64,000 nucleotides of DNA from JAOPZW01 sp963807305 (GCA_963807305.1 CAWEBN010000010.1:1-64000), one strand, 5' to 3'. Shown: positions 23,797 through 34,366, counted from the stretch's first letter. Program-made: numbers and translations. Notes: a model not told the origin generated them from the letters alone.

Positions 23797-26190
23797 CCGC
23801 AGGCGACGACATCCGCAGCGACCACGCCGCCGAGCGACTCCTCGAGGAGTCCTGGGAGGCGCGGTCGCGCGGTGTCGACCGCCGCGAGCTCCTGACGGAG
23901 CTCGTGGCGGGCGTGCTGTTCGGGCTGGGTGCCGTGGCGCTCCTGCTCGTGCCCGGTGCACTCTCGGGCTTCGACGTGGCGACCGCCGTCGTCCTCGTCG
24001 CGCTGTACACGCTGGTGTCGCGGGTCGAGTTCCCCGTCGGCGCCGGCTACGTCTTCCCGTCGCAGCTCGTGCTCGTGCCGATGCTCGTGCTGCTGCCGCC
24101 GGCCACCGTGCCGCTGCTCGTGGCCGCGGGCCTCGTCCTCGTCGCGCCTCACCGACCTGGTCCTCCGCCGCGGCTCGGCACTGCGACTGCTCTTCGCGAT
24201 CCCCGACGCCTGGCACGCCCTCGGACCGGCGCTCGTGCTCGTCATCGCCGGCGCGCCGCAGATCGACCTCTCGAACCTTCCGCTGCTGGGCGTCGCGCTG
24301 CTCTGCGGCTGCCTCTTCGATGCGGCCTCCGCAACGTTGCGCGAGGCGGCCGCCCGCGGCATCGCGCCGCACCTGCAGATCCAGGTCTTCGTCCACGTGC
24401 TCGCCGTCGACGCCTGCCTGGCACCGATCGGCTTCCTCGCCGGCCACGCCGCCGTGCACCACCTGGCCGCCGTCCTGCTCGTCCTGCCGCTCGCCGGGCT
24501 GCTCATGCTGCTGGCCCGCGATCGCCGCGAGCGCATCGAGCAGGCCCAGAGCCGCCTGCAGCTGGCCATCCGCGAGCGCAGCCGCCTGCAGTCGGCCGTG
24601 CGGCGGATGGGCGACGCCTTCGCCGCCAAGCTCGACATCGAGGCGCTGGTGGACATCATGCTGCGCGGCTCCATCGAGGCGCTCGACGCGGACACCGGCT
24701 GCCTACGCCTGCTCGGCAGGGCGCCGCGACTCGTCCCCGACGACGCGCCCGGCGACCTGCGCCGCGCGCTCGACGCCGCCGCCGAGGCGGCGACCGCCAG
24801 CGGCCGGCCCGAGCACGCGCACGACGCGGCCGGCTGGGCGCTCGCGCTCCCCTTCCGCGTCGGCGAGCCCGAGGGCCTGCGCGGCGCCGTCGCCATCGCG
24901 CGCCGTGAACGCCCGTTCCAGGACGACGAGGTCGCGCTGCTGACCGAGCTCGTGGCCAAGGGCCGCACGGCGGCGGCCGACATCCTCGGCCATCACGCCC
25001 TGCGCGAGCAGGCGATCAGTGACCCGCTGACCGGCCTGGGCAACCGCCGCAAGATGGCCGAGCACCTCGGCGAGTGGTTCGCAACGCCCGACGAGCGCTC
25101 GCCGCTGCTGCTCATGCTCTTCGATCTCGACGGCTTCAAGTCCTACAACGACACCTTCGGCCACCCCGCCGGCGATGCGCTGCTCGCCCACCTGGGCATG
25201 AAGCTCGCCGCGTCGGTGGCGCCCTACGGCGAGGCCTACCGGCTCGGCGGCGACGAGTTCTGCGCCGTGGTCACCGTCGAGGAGGACCGCCTCGAGGAGG
25301 TCATGGCCGGCGCCGCGCTCGCGCTGTGCGAGAGCGGCGAGGAGTTCTCGATCAGCGCCTCGCACGGCGTGGTCCTGCTGCCCCACGAGGCCACGACCCT
25401 CGAGCAGGCGCTGCAGCTCGCCGACCAGCGCATGTACTCCCACAAGCACGGGCGCTCGGGCGCGCGCGAGCAGGCGCGCGACGTCCTCATGCGCACGATG
25501 CAGGCCAAGCAGCCCGACCTGCGCGAGCACTCCAGCGAGGTCGCCGACCTCGCCGTCGCCGTCGCGCGGCGGCTCGGGATGGACGGCGAGGAGATCGACG
25601 AGATCGCCCGCGCCGCGGAGCTGCACGACGTCGGCAAGGTCGGCATCCCGGATGTGATCCTCGACAAGCCCGCCGGTCTGGACGCGACCGAGTGGGAGCT
25701 CATGTACCAGCACACGATCCTCGGCGAGCGGATCCTCAACGCCGCGCCGGCGCTGCGTCCCGTGGCGCGGATCGTGCGCTCCACCCACGAGCGCTGGGAC
25801 GGCCGCGGCTATCCCGACGGGCTGCGCGGCGACGAGATCCCGCTGGCGGCGCGGGTCGTCGCGGTGTGCGACGCCTACGACGCCATGACCGCCGAGCGTG
25901 CCTACAGCGCGGCGGTGGGCCACGAGGCCGCCTGCCAGGAGCTGCGCGACAAGGCCGGCAGCCAGTTCGACCCGCACGTCGTCGCGGCCTTCATGGCCGA
26001 GGTCGCCAAGCGCGCCGCGCCCGCGCCCGAGGCGCAGGACATGGAGGTCCCGGTGCAGCTGCTCGCCGATCGCGTGCGCACGCTGCTCGGATCCGCCAAG
26101 CTTGCGCCATGCCTCCCATCACCCGCGGCTTCCACGGGCGGCGACGAGACGATGACGACGCCAGTCGCCTCCCACCCGGCCAGTACCTGA
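23793..26190 (+). CDS. Membrane GGDEF and HD-GYP protein (c-di-GMP synthesis/breakdown), one frameshift
   Basis: An approximately 798-aa protein. Order: a hydrophobic multi-pass N-terminal region to about residue 240, a coiled-coil linker (RRERIEQAQSRLQLAIRERS), a GAF-like region, and a GGDEF domain with intact RLGGDEFCAVV (about 25238-25270). The HD-GYP domain follows, with HDVGKVGIPD (about 25624-25653) and ERWDGRGYPDGLRGDEIP. Both c-di-GMP synthase and phosphodiesterase motifs are complete. One extra base near 24148 (between VLVA and LTDLVLRRGS) breaks the frame in the membrane region and looks like a sequence error. The 3' end overlaps the next gene by 82 bp, so the stop may also be wrong. 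Confidence 0.85.
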
Positions 26191-26714
26191 CGCGCGACTT
26201 CCCGGTCCTGTCGGCCGGCCCGACGCCGCACACGCCGCTCGACGAGTGGAGCCTCACCATCCACGGCGCCGTCGACGAGGCGGTCTCGTGGACATGGGAC
26301 GAGCTGCGCGCGCTGCCGTCGGAGACCTTCACGGTCGACATCCACTGCGTGACGAAGTGGACCAAGCTCGACACGACGTGGACGGGCGTCTCGGTCGACA
26401 CGCTGCTGGAGGACGTCGCCACCGAGGCCGAGTACGTCACGGCGTGGTCGGACGGCGACTACACGACGAACCTGCCGCTCGAGGACATCCGCGACGGCAA
26501 GGCGTGGGTCGCCTACGAGTACGGCGGCGAGCCACTCGATCCCGAGCACGGCGGCCCGGCGCGGCTGCTCGTGCCGCACCTGTACTTCTGGAAGAGCGCG
26601 AAGTGGGTGCGCGGCCTGGCCCTGACGCTCGACGACGAGCCGGGCTTCTGGGAGGCGGCCGGCTACAACAACTACGGCGACCCATGGCGCGAGCAGCGGT
26701 ACTGGGGCGACTGA
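26109..26714 (+). CDS. Molybdopterin-dependent oxidoreductase (sulfite-oxidase-like, YedY class)
   Basis: A 201-aa single-domain protein of the sulfite-oxidase Mo-pterin fold. Key features are LPPGQYLTRDFPVLSAGPTP, the WDELRALP segment, the molybdenum-ligand Cys in VDIHCVTKWTKLDTTW, and LVPHLYFWKSAKWVRGL. No Tat signal is visible, so it is probably cytoplasmic. The ATG at 26109 matches the usual N-terminus of these short proteins (MPPITRGFHGRR). It overlaps the FNR-type reductase gene, which is its likely electron-transfer partner. Confidence 0.85.
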   Translation: MPPITRGFHGRRRDDDDASRLPPGQYLTRDFPVLSAGPTPHTPLDEWSLTIHGAVDEAVSWTWDELRALPSETFTVDIHCVTKWTKLDTTWTGVSVDTLLEDVATEAEYVTAWSDGDYTTNLPLEDIRDGKAWVAYEYGGEPLDPEHGGPARLLVPHLYFWKSAKWVRGLALTLDDEPGFWEAAGYNNYGDPWREQRYWGD

Positions 26715-27451
26715 TCGGCCGCCGGCCGATCGCCTGGCGCACGACGACCGTGCGCGAGGTCGTCGCCGAGACGCCGCGCGCCGTGACGCTGGTGCTCGAC
26801 GCGCCCGACTGGCCCGGGCACCGCGCCGGACAGCACGTCGACGTGCGCCTGACCGCCGAGGACGGCTATCAGGCGCAGCGCTCGTACTCGATCGCCTCGG
26901 CGCCCGAGCTCGACGCGCTCGAGCTCACGGTCGAGCTCGTCGACGACGGCGAGGTCTCGCCGTACTTCGTGGAGGAGGCGCGCGCCGGCGACCAGTTCGA
27001 GCTGCGCGGGCCGATCGGCGGGCACTTCTCGTGGGCGGTCGACGACGGCGGCCCGCTGGTGCTCGTCGGCGGCGGCTCGGGCCTGGTGCCGCTGATGGCG
27101 ATGCTGCGCCACCGCGGCGCCCGCGCGGCCAACGTCGAGGCCCACGTGCTCGTCTCCGCACGCGGCGAGGAGGACGCGCTCTACCGCGAAGAGCTCGGGC
27201 AGCTCGAGCCGCGCGCCGGGCTGCACGTCGCCTGGACCTTCACCCGCACCCCGCCGGCCGGCTGGGGCGGCTACGCCCGCCGCGTCGACGCCGCCATGCT
27301 GGCCGAGGTCGTTCCCGACCCCGACACCCGGCCGCTGATCTTCGTCTGCGGCCCGACCCCCTTCGTCGAGGCCGTGGCCGACCTGCTCGTCGACGGCGGC
27401 CACGACCCGCGCACCATCCACGCCGAGCGCTTCGGCCCCACAGGAGGATGA
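26684..27451 (+). CDS. FAD/NAD(P)-binding ferredoxin-reductase-like oxidoreductase
   Basis: A 255-aa flavoprotein reductase. The FAD site is RSYSIAS near residue 67, the pyridine-nucleotide site is LVGGGSGLVPLMAMLRH near 129, and CGPTPFVEAVADLL lies near the C-terminus. I place the start at ATG 26684 inside the preceding gene because no ATG, GTG or TTG keeps the conserved RRPIAWRTTTV start downstream of it. It probably passes electrons between NAD(P)H and the adjacent molybdopterin protein, which is inference from the conserved pairing. Confidence 0.85.
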   Translation: MARAAVLGRLIGRRPIAWRTTTVREVVAETPRAVTLVLDAPDWPGHRAGQHVDVRLTAEDGYQAQRSYSIASAPELDALELTVELVDDGEVSPYFVEEARAGDQFELRGPIGGHFSWAVDDGGPLVLVGGGSGLVPLMAMLRHRGARAANVEAHVLVSARGEEDALYREELGQLEPRAGLHVAWTFTRTPPAGWGGYARRVDAAMLAEVVPDPDTRPLIFVCGPTPFVEAVADLLVDGGHDPRTIHAERFGPTGG

Positions 27452-27452
27452 G

Positions 27453-27711
27453 ATGACCGAGGTCCACACCGACGGCAACGGCATCGCCGGGCTGCTCGAG
27501 CGAGGTGCTCGCCGTGGAGGTGACCACGATGCAGCGCCGCTGCCACTCGTGCGGCGCCGAGAACGCGCTCGGCGCCCACCGCGCCTACCAGGGCGCCGGC
27601 GTCGTGCTGCGCTGCCCGGCGTGCGCCGACGTCGCCGTGCGCATCGGCGTGCGCGACGACGCGCTCGTCTTCGAGTGGCGCGGGACGTTCACGGCGCCAC
27701 GCCCGGGCTAG
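27453..27711 (+). CDS. DUF6510 zinc-ribbon-like protein, single-base insertion
   Basis: A protein of about 85 aa split by one extra base near 27503. Before it the frame reads TEVHTDGNGIAGLLE, after it EVLAVEVTTMQRRCHSCG. The product has two Cys pairs (CHSCG and CPACAD) and the GAHRAYQGAGVVLRCPAC segment typical of DUF6510. AGGAGG is just upstream of the ATG. It follows the FNR-type gene directly and completes a trio often seen together in actinobacteria. Its function is unknown; electron transfer or metal binding is possible. Confidence 0.7.
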
Positions 27712-27742
27712 CCTCTCAGTCGAAGCTCAGGACCAACCCCCG

Positions 27743-28579
27743 CTACTGCTCGCGCTCGACCGTGCCCTCGATCAGCCCGTAGGGCTCGGTCGTGGCCTGG
27801 AAGACCTCGTTGGGGTTCTCGAGCCCGAAGCGCGACAGGTCGTAGAGCAGGTGGTGACGATTGGGCAGCGACAGGTGCACGCGGTCGATGGCGTCGACGG
27901 CCTTGAGTACGGCGCGTCCCATGCGCCGCAGCGTGAACTGCACCGAGGGGCTGTAGTGGTCGCCGAAGGCCTCGAGGATCGCGTCGCGCGCGGCCTGCCA
28001 CGAGGCGCCGTAGTCGATCCCGCCCTCGGCGTAGCTCCAGCGCGCGCTCACCGCCGTGGCGAGGATGCGATCGTCGGTCTCGGGCAGCGTGGTCAGCTCG
28101 TCGCGCACGAAGCCCGACCACCCCGAGCCCGTTGTGCGCAGCACCTCGAGCCCCTCGACGGCGGCCTCGATGCGGCTGGAATGTCCGTCGCCGCTGACGA
28201 TGGCGATCCGCTCCCCGCCCGCCCCGCGCTGGAAGGCGTGCTCGTGCTCGCCGAGCCGCGCCCACGGGTGCGCGACGAGCCGCACCTGCGCGCGCTGCAC
28301 CGTCGGCCCGGCCACGACGAAGTGCTCGACGAGCGCGCGCCCGAAGGTCTCGAGCTCCGAGACGTCGTGCTTGGCCGCCAGCACGTACACCGCGTTGCGC
28401 ATCGTGTCGGTGGCGATCAGGGCGCTGTTGTCGCCGTCGTCATGCGCGGCGCGGAAGTCGCCGTCGAGCATCACGTCGACCGTGACGTCGGACAGCTCGT
28501 GGCGGCCCTCGTTGCGCACGACCTTCACGAGCCGGATGGCGGACTTGCCGTAGTTGCTCTGGCTGAGGACGAACGTCAT
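27743..28579 (-). CDS. Urate oxidase
   Basis: A 278-aa cofactor-free uricase that oxidises urate to 5-hydroxyisourate. Conserved features include NYGKSAIRLVKVVR with the catalytic-type Lys, ALIATDTMRNAVYVLA with the Thr of the active site, EHFV, and the C-terminal SLPNRHHLLYDLSRFGLENP. The length is normal and no OHCU decarboxylase is fused here, unlike in some bacteria. It is the last gene of the minus-strand purine operon, 3 bp after the HIU hydrolase gene. Confidence 0.95.
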   Translation of the reverse strand: MTFVLSQSNYGKSAIRLVKVVRNEGRHELSDVTVDVMLDGDFRAAHDDGDNSALIATDTMRNAVYVLAAKHDVSELETFGRALVEHFVVAGPTVQRAQVRLVAHPWARLGEHEHAFQRGAGGERIAIVSGDGHSSRIEAAVEGLEVLRTTGSGWSGFVRDELTTLPETDDRILATAVSARWSYAEGGIDYGASWQAARDAILEAFGDHYSPSVQFTLRRMGRAVLKAVDAIDRVHLSLPNRHHLLYDLSRFGLENPNEVFQATTEPYGLIEGTVEREQ

Positions 28580-28582
28580 GCG

Positions 28583-28915
28583 TCAGCTCCCTCGGTAGGT
28601 GCTGTAGCCGAAGGGGCTGAGCAGCAGCGGGACGTGGTGGTGCTCGTCGGCGGCCACGGTGAAGACGACGGCGACCTCGGGATAGAAGGCGGCCTCGCCG
28701 CGATCGCGGAAGTAGGCGCCGGTGTCGAAGGTCAGCCGGTAGCGCCCGGCGCCCGGCGAGGCGCCGTCCTCCACCAGGTCGCGCAGGCGCCCGTCGGCGT
28801 CGGTCGCGCCGCGGCCGAGCTCCTGCCAGCCGTCGCCGGTCGCCCGCTCGAGCACGATCGGCACGCCGGCGGCCGGGCGCCCGCGGGCGGTGTCGAGGAC
28901 GTGGGTGGTGATCAT
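28583..28915 (-). CDS. 5-hydroxyisourate hydrolase (transthyretin-like)
   Basis: A 110-aa enzyme that converts HIU to OHCU. It has the N-terminal THVLDTARGRPA (catalytic His), an internal RGATDADGRL (Arg and Asp), the HHHVPLLLSPF segment, and the diagnostic C-terminal YSTYRGS. The start overlaps the stop of the xanthine dehydrogenase/OHCU decarboxylase fusion. It supplies the step between uricase and the OHCU decarboxylase domain. Confidence 0.95.
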   Translation of the reverse strand: MITTHVLDTARGRPAAGVPIVLERATGDGWQELGRGATDADGRLRDLVEDGASPGAGRYRLTFDTGAYFRDRGEAAFYPEVAVVFTVAADEHHHVPLLLSPFGYSTYRGS

Positions 28916-31651
28916 CGCTCGAGGTCCTCCAGGCGCAGGCGCCCGATCTTGGCGATCTCGCCCAGGGCGATCTGGACCTCCTGCTCGGGCTCGTGGCCCA
29001 GGCGCTCCTGGCCCCACGCGAGGATCGACGCCTTGGTGTGCTCGCGCACGCAGACGACGAGCGGGAAGCCGAAGCGCTCGCGGTAGGCGGCGTTGAGCGC
29101 GCGCCAGCCCTCCGCCTCGTCGGCGGTCAGCCGCAGCAGTCCCGCCGAGCCCTGCTCGCCCGCCGACGCCTCGGTCAGCTCGGCGGCCTGCGCCTCGCGC
29201 CCGGCCAGCTCCGGGTGGGCGCGGATGAGCGCCAGCTGACGCTCGCGCGGCGCCTCGCGCATCGCGGCGACCATGGCCGCGTGCAGGTCGTCGACGCCCG
29301 CGAAGGGGCCCTCGGCGAACGCCGCCCGCGCGACCCACGGCGAGCGCTCGAAGATCGCGCCGTAGCGCGCGACGAACGCCTCCTCGGCATCGAGCCCGAC
29401 GAGGTGCTCGGGGCGCACCGGGATGCGCGGCAGCGCCCGGCCGGTGGCGGCGCGCAGCGCCGCGGCGATGGCGGGCGGCGTCGAGATGTTGGGGGGCTCG
29501 CCGACGCCCTTGAGGCCGTACGGCGCCTCGGGGTCGGCGTGCTCGAGCACCTCGATGCGCATCGGCGGCATGTCGAGGATCGTGGGCAGCAGGTAGTCGG
29601 TGAAGGACGCGTTGAGGACCTTGCCGCCCACGATCTGGATCTCCTCGAGCAGCGCGAGGCCCAGCCCCTGCGCGCTGCCGCCCTCGATCTGGCCCTCGAG
29701 CGCCTGCGGGTTCATGGCCTTGCCCACCTCCTGGACGGTGGCCAGCTCGACCACGCGCACGAGCCCCAGCTCGGTGTCGACGTCGACCACGGCGCGGTGG
29801 GCGGAGAACGCGTACTGCACGTGCGCGTCGCCCTGGCCGTCCTCGTCGAGGCGGTGCGTCGGGCGATGGCGCCACTCGATGGTCTCCTCGATCGCCTCGC
29901 CCTCCTCGAGCACGGCGGCCGGATCCGCGGTCACCCCGCGCTCGGCCGCCAGCGCCTCCAGCCGCTCGCGCACCGCCTCGCACGCGGCCTTGACCGCGCC
30001 GCCGGTGACGTAGGTCTGGCGCGATGCTGAGGTCGACCCCGCCGAGCCCACCCGCGTGTCGGCGTCGAGCACCGCCACGCGCTCGACGCCCAGTTCGGTG
30101 CGGGCGATCTGGGCCTGCACGGTGACGATCCCCTGGCCGACCTCCGCCGCGGCCGAGTGGACCTCGACGAGCGGCTCGCCGCCCTCGATCGACAGGCGCA
30201 CGCGCGCCGTCGAGTAGTCGTCGAAGCCCTCCGAGAAGCCGATGTTCTTGATCCCGATGCCGTAGCCGACACCCCGGCGCACGCCCTCGCCGTGGGTCAC
30301 GTTCGCGACGCCGCCCGGGCAGGCCGTCGGCGCCGTCGGGCGGCATCGGCATCGCCCGGACGCGCTCGAGCAGCTCGGCCACCGGCGCCGGCTCGCCGAC
30401 GCGCTGCCCCGTGGGCATGCGGCTGTCGGGGCCCATGGCGTTGAGGATCCGCAGATCGACGGGGTCCATGCCCAGCGCCGCGGCCAGCCTGTCCATCTGC
30501 GCCTCGTGGGCGAAGGCGACCTGCACCGCGCCGAAGCCGCGCATCGCCCCGCACGGCGGGTTGTTGGTGTAGACGACGTAGCTGTCGAGGCGCGCGTTGG
30601 GCACCTCATAGGGCCCGCAGGCGAAGCACGCCGCGTTGGCGCACACGGCGGTCGAGCTCGAGGCGTAGGCCCCGCCGTCGAGCACGATCCGCGCGCGGAC
30701 GAAGACGAGGCGACCGTCGCGCGTGGCGCCGTGCTCGTAGCGCATCGTGCACGGGTGGCGATGGACGTGGCCGTAGAAGGACTCCTCGCGGTTGTAGGCG
30801 ATCCGCACCGGGCGCCCGGTGTGCAGGGCGAGCATGCAGGCATGGATCTGCATCGAGAGGTCCTCGCGCCCGCCGAAGGCGCCGCCGACGCCGCCGAGGG
30901 TGAGGCGCACCTTCTCGGGCGGCAGGCCGAGCGACTCCGCCACCTGGCCCTGGTCGACGTGCAGCCACTGCGTCGCGATGTAGAGGTCGACCCCGCCCGC
31001 ACCGTCGGGCACCGCCAGCCCCGACTCGGGCCCGAGGAAGGCCTGGTCCTGCATGCCGACCTCGTACTCGCCGCCGACCACGACGTCGGCCGCCGCGTCG
31101 GGGTCGCCGTGGTTGATGCGCAGATGGCGCAGGACGTTGCCGGTGCCGTGCAGCCGCGGCGTGTCCGGCGTGTCGGGATGCAGCTCCGGCGCGCCGGGCG
31201 CCATGGCCGCCTCGGCGTCGGTCAGCGGCTCGAGCTCGCGGTAGTCGACGACGATCGCGTCGGCCGCGCGGCGCGCCGTCTCGGGGTGGTCGGCGGCGAC
31301 GATCGCCACCGGCTCGCCCTGGTAGCGCACGTGGTTGATGGCCAGCACGGGCTGGTCCGCGACCTCCATCCCGTAGGTCTTGCGCCCCGGCACGTCGGCG
31401 TGCGTGAGGACGGCGTGGACGCCGGGAATGGCCAGCGCCGCCCCGATGTCGATGCCCCAGATGTCCGCGCGCGGATGCGGGCTGCGCAGCGTGGCGCCGT
31501 GCAGCATCCCCTCCATGCGCATGTCCGAGGCGTACTCGAACTCGCCCTTGACCTTGGGCACCCCGTCGGCCCGCACCGTGGTGATCCCGACCCGGTTGGG
31601 GCGCTGGATCTCGCGGCGCTCGCGGGCCGGGGTCTCGGGGACGATGGTCAC
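28912..31651 (-). CDS. Xanthine dehydrogenase Mo subunit fused to OHCU decarboxylase, one frameshift
   Basis: A fusion of about 912 aa. The N-terminal 745 residues are a molybdenum-binding xanthine dehydrogenase subunit, with GGVGGAFGGREDLSMQIHA, NNPPCGAMRGFGAVQ, a VGQGIVTVQAQIAR segment and the active-site Glu in GLKGVGEPPN. The C-terminal 165 residues are an OHCU decarboxylase: RSPWVARAAFAEGPF, LIRAHPELAG (catalytic His), LTEASAGEQGSAGL and the closing GEIAKIGRLRLEDL. No stop separates them. One extra base near 30318 shifts the frame (before PGGVANVTHGEG) and looks like a sequence error. The GTG start overlaps the deaminase stop. Confidence 0.88.
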
Positions 31652-33009
31652 GCCGCCGCCTGCACCCGGTCGAGCAGCCGGCGGCTCTGGCGTGCGATGT
31701 CGCGCCCGATCGCGTCGACGTCGCCGGTGCGCAGCTCGGCGCCCTCGACGATCGCGCGGCCGCCGACGAGCAGCAGGTCCACCGGGCGCGGCGCGCCGAG
31801 GACGAGCGCCGCGACGGGGTCCTCGATCCCGGCGTGGTCCAGGCCGTCCAGCCGCCACAGCGCGACGTCGGCGAGCTTGCCGGGCTCGAGCGACCCCAGC
31901 TCGTCGTCGCGGCCCAGGCAGCGGGCGCCGTCGATGGTGGCCAGCGCGAGCGCGCCGCGGGCCGTGATCGCGGCCGGGCCGCCGGCCAGGCGCGCGTAGA
32001 GCAGCGCCTCGCGCAGCTCGACGGCCAGGGCGCCGGACTCGTTGGACGCCGCGCCGTCGACCCCGAGGCCGACGGGCGCGCCGGCGCGCGCGAGATCGAC
32101 GACCGGTGCGATGCCCGCGCCCAGGCGCGCGTTGGAGCTCGGGCAGTGCGCCACGCCGGTGGCCGTCGCGCCGAGCCGGGCGACCTCGTCGGCGCTCAGA
32201 TGGACGCAATGGGCGAGCCACACGTCGTCCCCCAGCCAGCCGAGGTCCTCGAGGTACTGCACGGGGCGTACGCCGAAGCGCTCGCGGCAGAAGACCTCCT
32301 CGTCGAGCGTCTCGGCCAGATGCGTGTGCAGGCGCACGCCGCGGCGGCGCGCGAGCTGTGCGGTCTCCGCCATCAGCTCGGGCGTGACCGAGAAGGGCGA
32401 GCACGGCGCCAGCGCGATCCGCACCATGGCCCCGGGTGCCGGGTCGTGGAAGCGGTCGATGGCGGCCTCGCTGGCGGCCAGGATCGCGTCGCGGTCCTCG
32501 ACGACCGCATCCGGGGGCAGGCCGCCGTCGGACTGCCCGAGGTCCATGGATCCGCGGCACGGGTGAAAGCGCACGCCGAGGCCGCGCGCCGCTTCGATCT
32601 CGACCTCGAGCAGGTCGCCGGCGCCGGCGGGGAAGACGTAGTGGTGGTCGGTCGAGGTCGAGCAGCCCGAGCGCGCGAGCGCCGCCAGCCCGGCACGCGC
32701 AGCGGCCGACTCCACCTCGTCGTCGACGTGGGCCCACACCGGATAGAGCTCGACGAGCCACTCGAAGAGCGTCGCCTGCTGCGCGAGCCCGCGCGTGGCC
32801 CACTGGTAGAGGTGGTGGTGGCAGTTGACGAGGCCCGGGGTGGCGAGGCAGCCGCGGCCATCGATACGGCGCGCTTCGCCCGCGGGCGCCGGGCCCTCGC
32901 CGACGGCGACGATGCGGTCGTCCTCGATGACGATGTGGCCGTCGCGGTGCTCCGTGCCGGCCACGTCGACGGTGGCGATGGCGCAGCCTTCGACGATCGT
33001 CCGCGTCAC
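31648..33009 (-). CDS. 8-oxoguanine deaminase/guanine deaminase-like amidohydrolase
   Basis: A 453-aa metal-dependent amidohydrolase. Motifs are LVNCHHHLYQWATRGL (metal His pair), RLHTHLAETLDEE, WLAHCVHL, and GLGVDGAASNESG with the catalytic Asp. These best match the 8-oxoguanine deaminase group, which produces urate directly, while guanine deaminase would produce xanthine. Either product enters this pathway. It lies between the 2Fe-2S subunit and Mo subunit genes of xanthine dehydrogenase, with GTGA overlaps on both sides. Confidence 0.85.
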   Translation of the reverse strand: MTRTIVEGCAIATVDVAGTEHRDGHIVIEDDRIVAVGEGPAPAGEARRIDGRGCLATPGLVNCHHHLYQWATRGLAQQATLFEWLVELYPVWAHVDDEVESAAARAGLAALARSGCSTSTDHHYVFPAGAGDLLEVEIEAARGLGVRFHPCRGSMDLGQSDGGLPPDAVVEDRDAILAASEAAIDRFHDPAPGAMVRIALAPCSPFSVTPELMAETAQLARRRGVRLHTHLAETLDEEVFCRERFGVRPVQYLEDLGWLGDDVWLAHCVHLSADEVARLGATATGVAHCPSSNARLGAGIAPVVDLARAGAPVGLGVDGAASNESGALAVELREALLYARLAGGPAAITARGALALATIDGARCLGRDDELGSLEPGKLADVALWRLDGLDHAGIEDPVAALVLGAPRPVDLLLVGGRAIVEGAELRTGDVDAIGRDIARQSRRLLDRVQAAA

Positions 33010-33488
33010 GCCGCCTGCTCCCGGTCGGCCAGCCGCCGCGCCGCCAGGCGCACCGCGTCGAGGATCTTCTCGTAGCCCGTGCAGCGGCACAGGTTGCCGG
33101 CCAGCGCCTCGCGGATCTCGGGGTCCGTCGGCGCGGCGTTGCGCGCCAGCAGGTCGTGGCTGGCGACGATCAGCCCTGGCGTGCAGAAGCCGCACTGCAC
33201 GGCACCGGCCTCCACGAAGGCCTCCTGCACCGCGTGGAGCTGCTCGCCCGCGGCCAACCCCTCGACGGTGACGACCTCCCGACCCTCGGCCTGGCCGGCG
33301 AGCACGAGGCACGAGCACACGAGCTCGCCGTCGAGATAGACCGAGCACGAGCCGCACTCGCCCTGCTCGCACGCGTTCTTCGAGCCCGGGAGATCGAGGT
33401 GGTCGCGCAGGGCCATGAGCAGGCTCTCGCCCTCCCAGACGCCGTCGGCCTCGCGCAGCTCGCCGTTGACGGTGAGGGTCAGGCGCAC
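33006..33488 (-). CDS. Xanthine dehydrogenase 2Fe-2S subunit
   Basis: A 160-aa iron-sulfur protein. The plant-ferredoxin-like cluster motif is CEQGECGSCSVYL, with its fourth Cys in LVCSC. The second cluster is held by CGFCTPG and CRCTGY. The start is GTG 33488 or ATG 33509; both keep the conserved LTLTVNGE. It transfers electrons from the Mo subunit to the FAD subunit encoded just upstream, whose stop it overlaps. Confidence 0.95.
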   Translation of the reverse strand: MRLTLTVNGELREADGVWEGESLLMALRDHLDLPGSKNACEQGECGSCSVYLDGELVCSCLVLAGQAEGREVVTVEGLAAGEQLHAVQEAFVEAGAVQCGFCTPGLIVASHDLLARNAAPTDPEIREALAGNLCRCTGYEKILDAVRLAARRLADREQAA

Positions 33489-34357
33489 CGCTGCTCCTCC
33501 CACGCCCACGTCAGCGTGCGCCGCGCGAGCACGCCGAGCGCGTGGCGGCGGTAGGCGGCGCTGCCGCGGACGTCGTCGATCGGGGCCGCGGCGGCCGCGA
33601 CGAGCTCACCGAAGCGCTCCACGGCTGCGTCGGCGATCGGGCCGCGCCCCTCCCAGAGCCCCTCCTCGTCGAGCACGCCCGCGATGAAGGCCTCGGCCTC
33701 GCCCGCGCGCATCGGCGTGGGGCCGGCCGAGCCGATGCACGCGCACACCGCGCGGCGCTCGGGCCAGATCGCCAGCGAGAGCGAGCACACGGCGATGACC
33801 ATCGCGTTGCGCGTGCCGATCTTGGCGAACTGCTGGGCACCGGTCGCGGCGGGGAGGTGGAAGGCGGCGATGAGCTCGTCCTCGCGCGCGGCCTGGCGCT
33901 TGGGCCCGGTGACGAACTCCGTGACCGGCAGGCGCCGCGCGCCCGTCGCGCTGACCAGCTCGACCTCGGCGTCGGAGACGTAGAGCGGCGGCAGCCCATC
34001 GCCGGCGGGCGAGGCGGTGCCGAGGTTGCCGCCCACCGTCCCGCGGTTGCGGATCTGCGGGGAGCCCACCGTGCGCGCGGCGATGGCCAGGCCCGGCAGG
34101 CGGTCGCCGAGCTCGGCGATGAGCCGCGTGTAGGTCACGCCGGCGCCGACGCGCAGGCGGCCGTCGTCGGTCCCCCATTCGCGCAGCTCGGGCACGCGCG
34201 TGAGGTCCAGGATGGCCTGCGGGCGGGCGCGATCGAAGTTCAGCGCCACCATGAGGTCGGTGCCGCCGGCGATCGGGATCGCCTCGGGCTGGGCCGCCTT
34301 CATGGCGAGCGCCTGCTCCCAGGTGTCGGGCGCGAGGATCTCCACCGGTTCGAGCAT
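33479..34357 (-). CDS. Xanthine dehydrogenase FAD subunit
   Basis: A 292-aa flavoprotein subunit. The FAD-binding motifs are AIPIAGGTDLMVALNF near residue 27 and VGSPQIRNRGTVGGNLGTAS near residue 96, followed by a CO-dehydrogenase-flavoprotein-like C-terminal domain. It begins the minus-strand purine operon. Its ATG at 34357 is only 9 bp from the divergent start of the ureidoglycine aminohydrolase. Confidence 0.94.
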   Translation of the reverse strand: MLEPVEILAPDTWEQALAMKAAQPEAIPIAGGTDLMVALNFDRARPQAILDLTRVPELREWGTDDGRLRVGAGVTYTRLIAELGDRLPGLAIAARTVGSPQIRNRGTVGGNLGTASPAGDGLPPLYVSDAEVELVSATGARRLPVTEFVTGPKRQAAREDELIAAFHLPAATGAQQFAKIGTRNAMVIAVCSLSLAIWPERRAVCACIGSAGPTPMRAGEAEAFIAGVLDEEGLWEGRGPIADAAVERFGELVAAAAAPIDDVRGSAAYRRHALGVLARRTLTWAWEEQRCA

Positions 34358-34366
34358 GATGCACGG

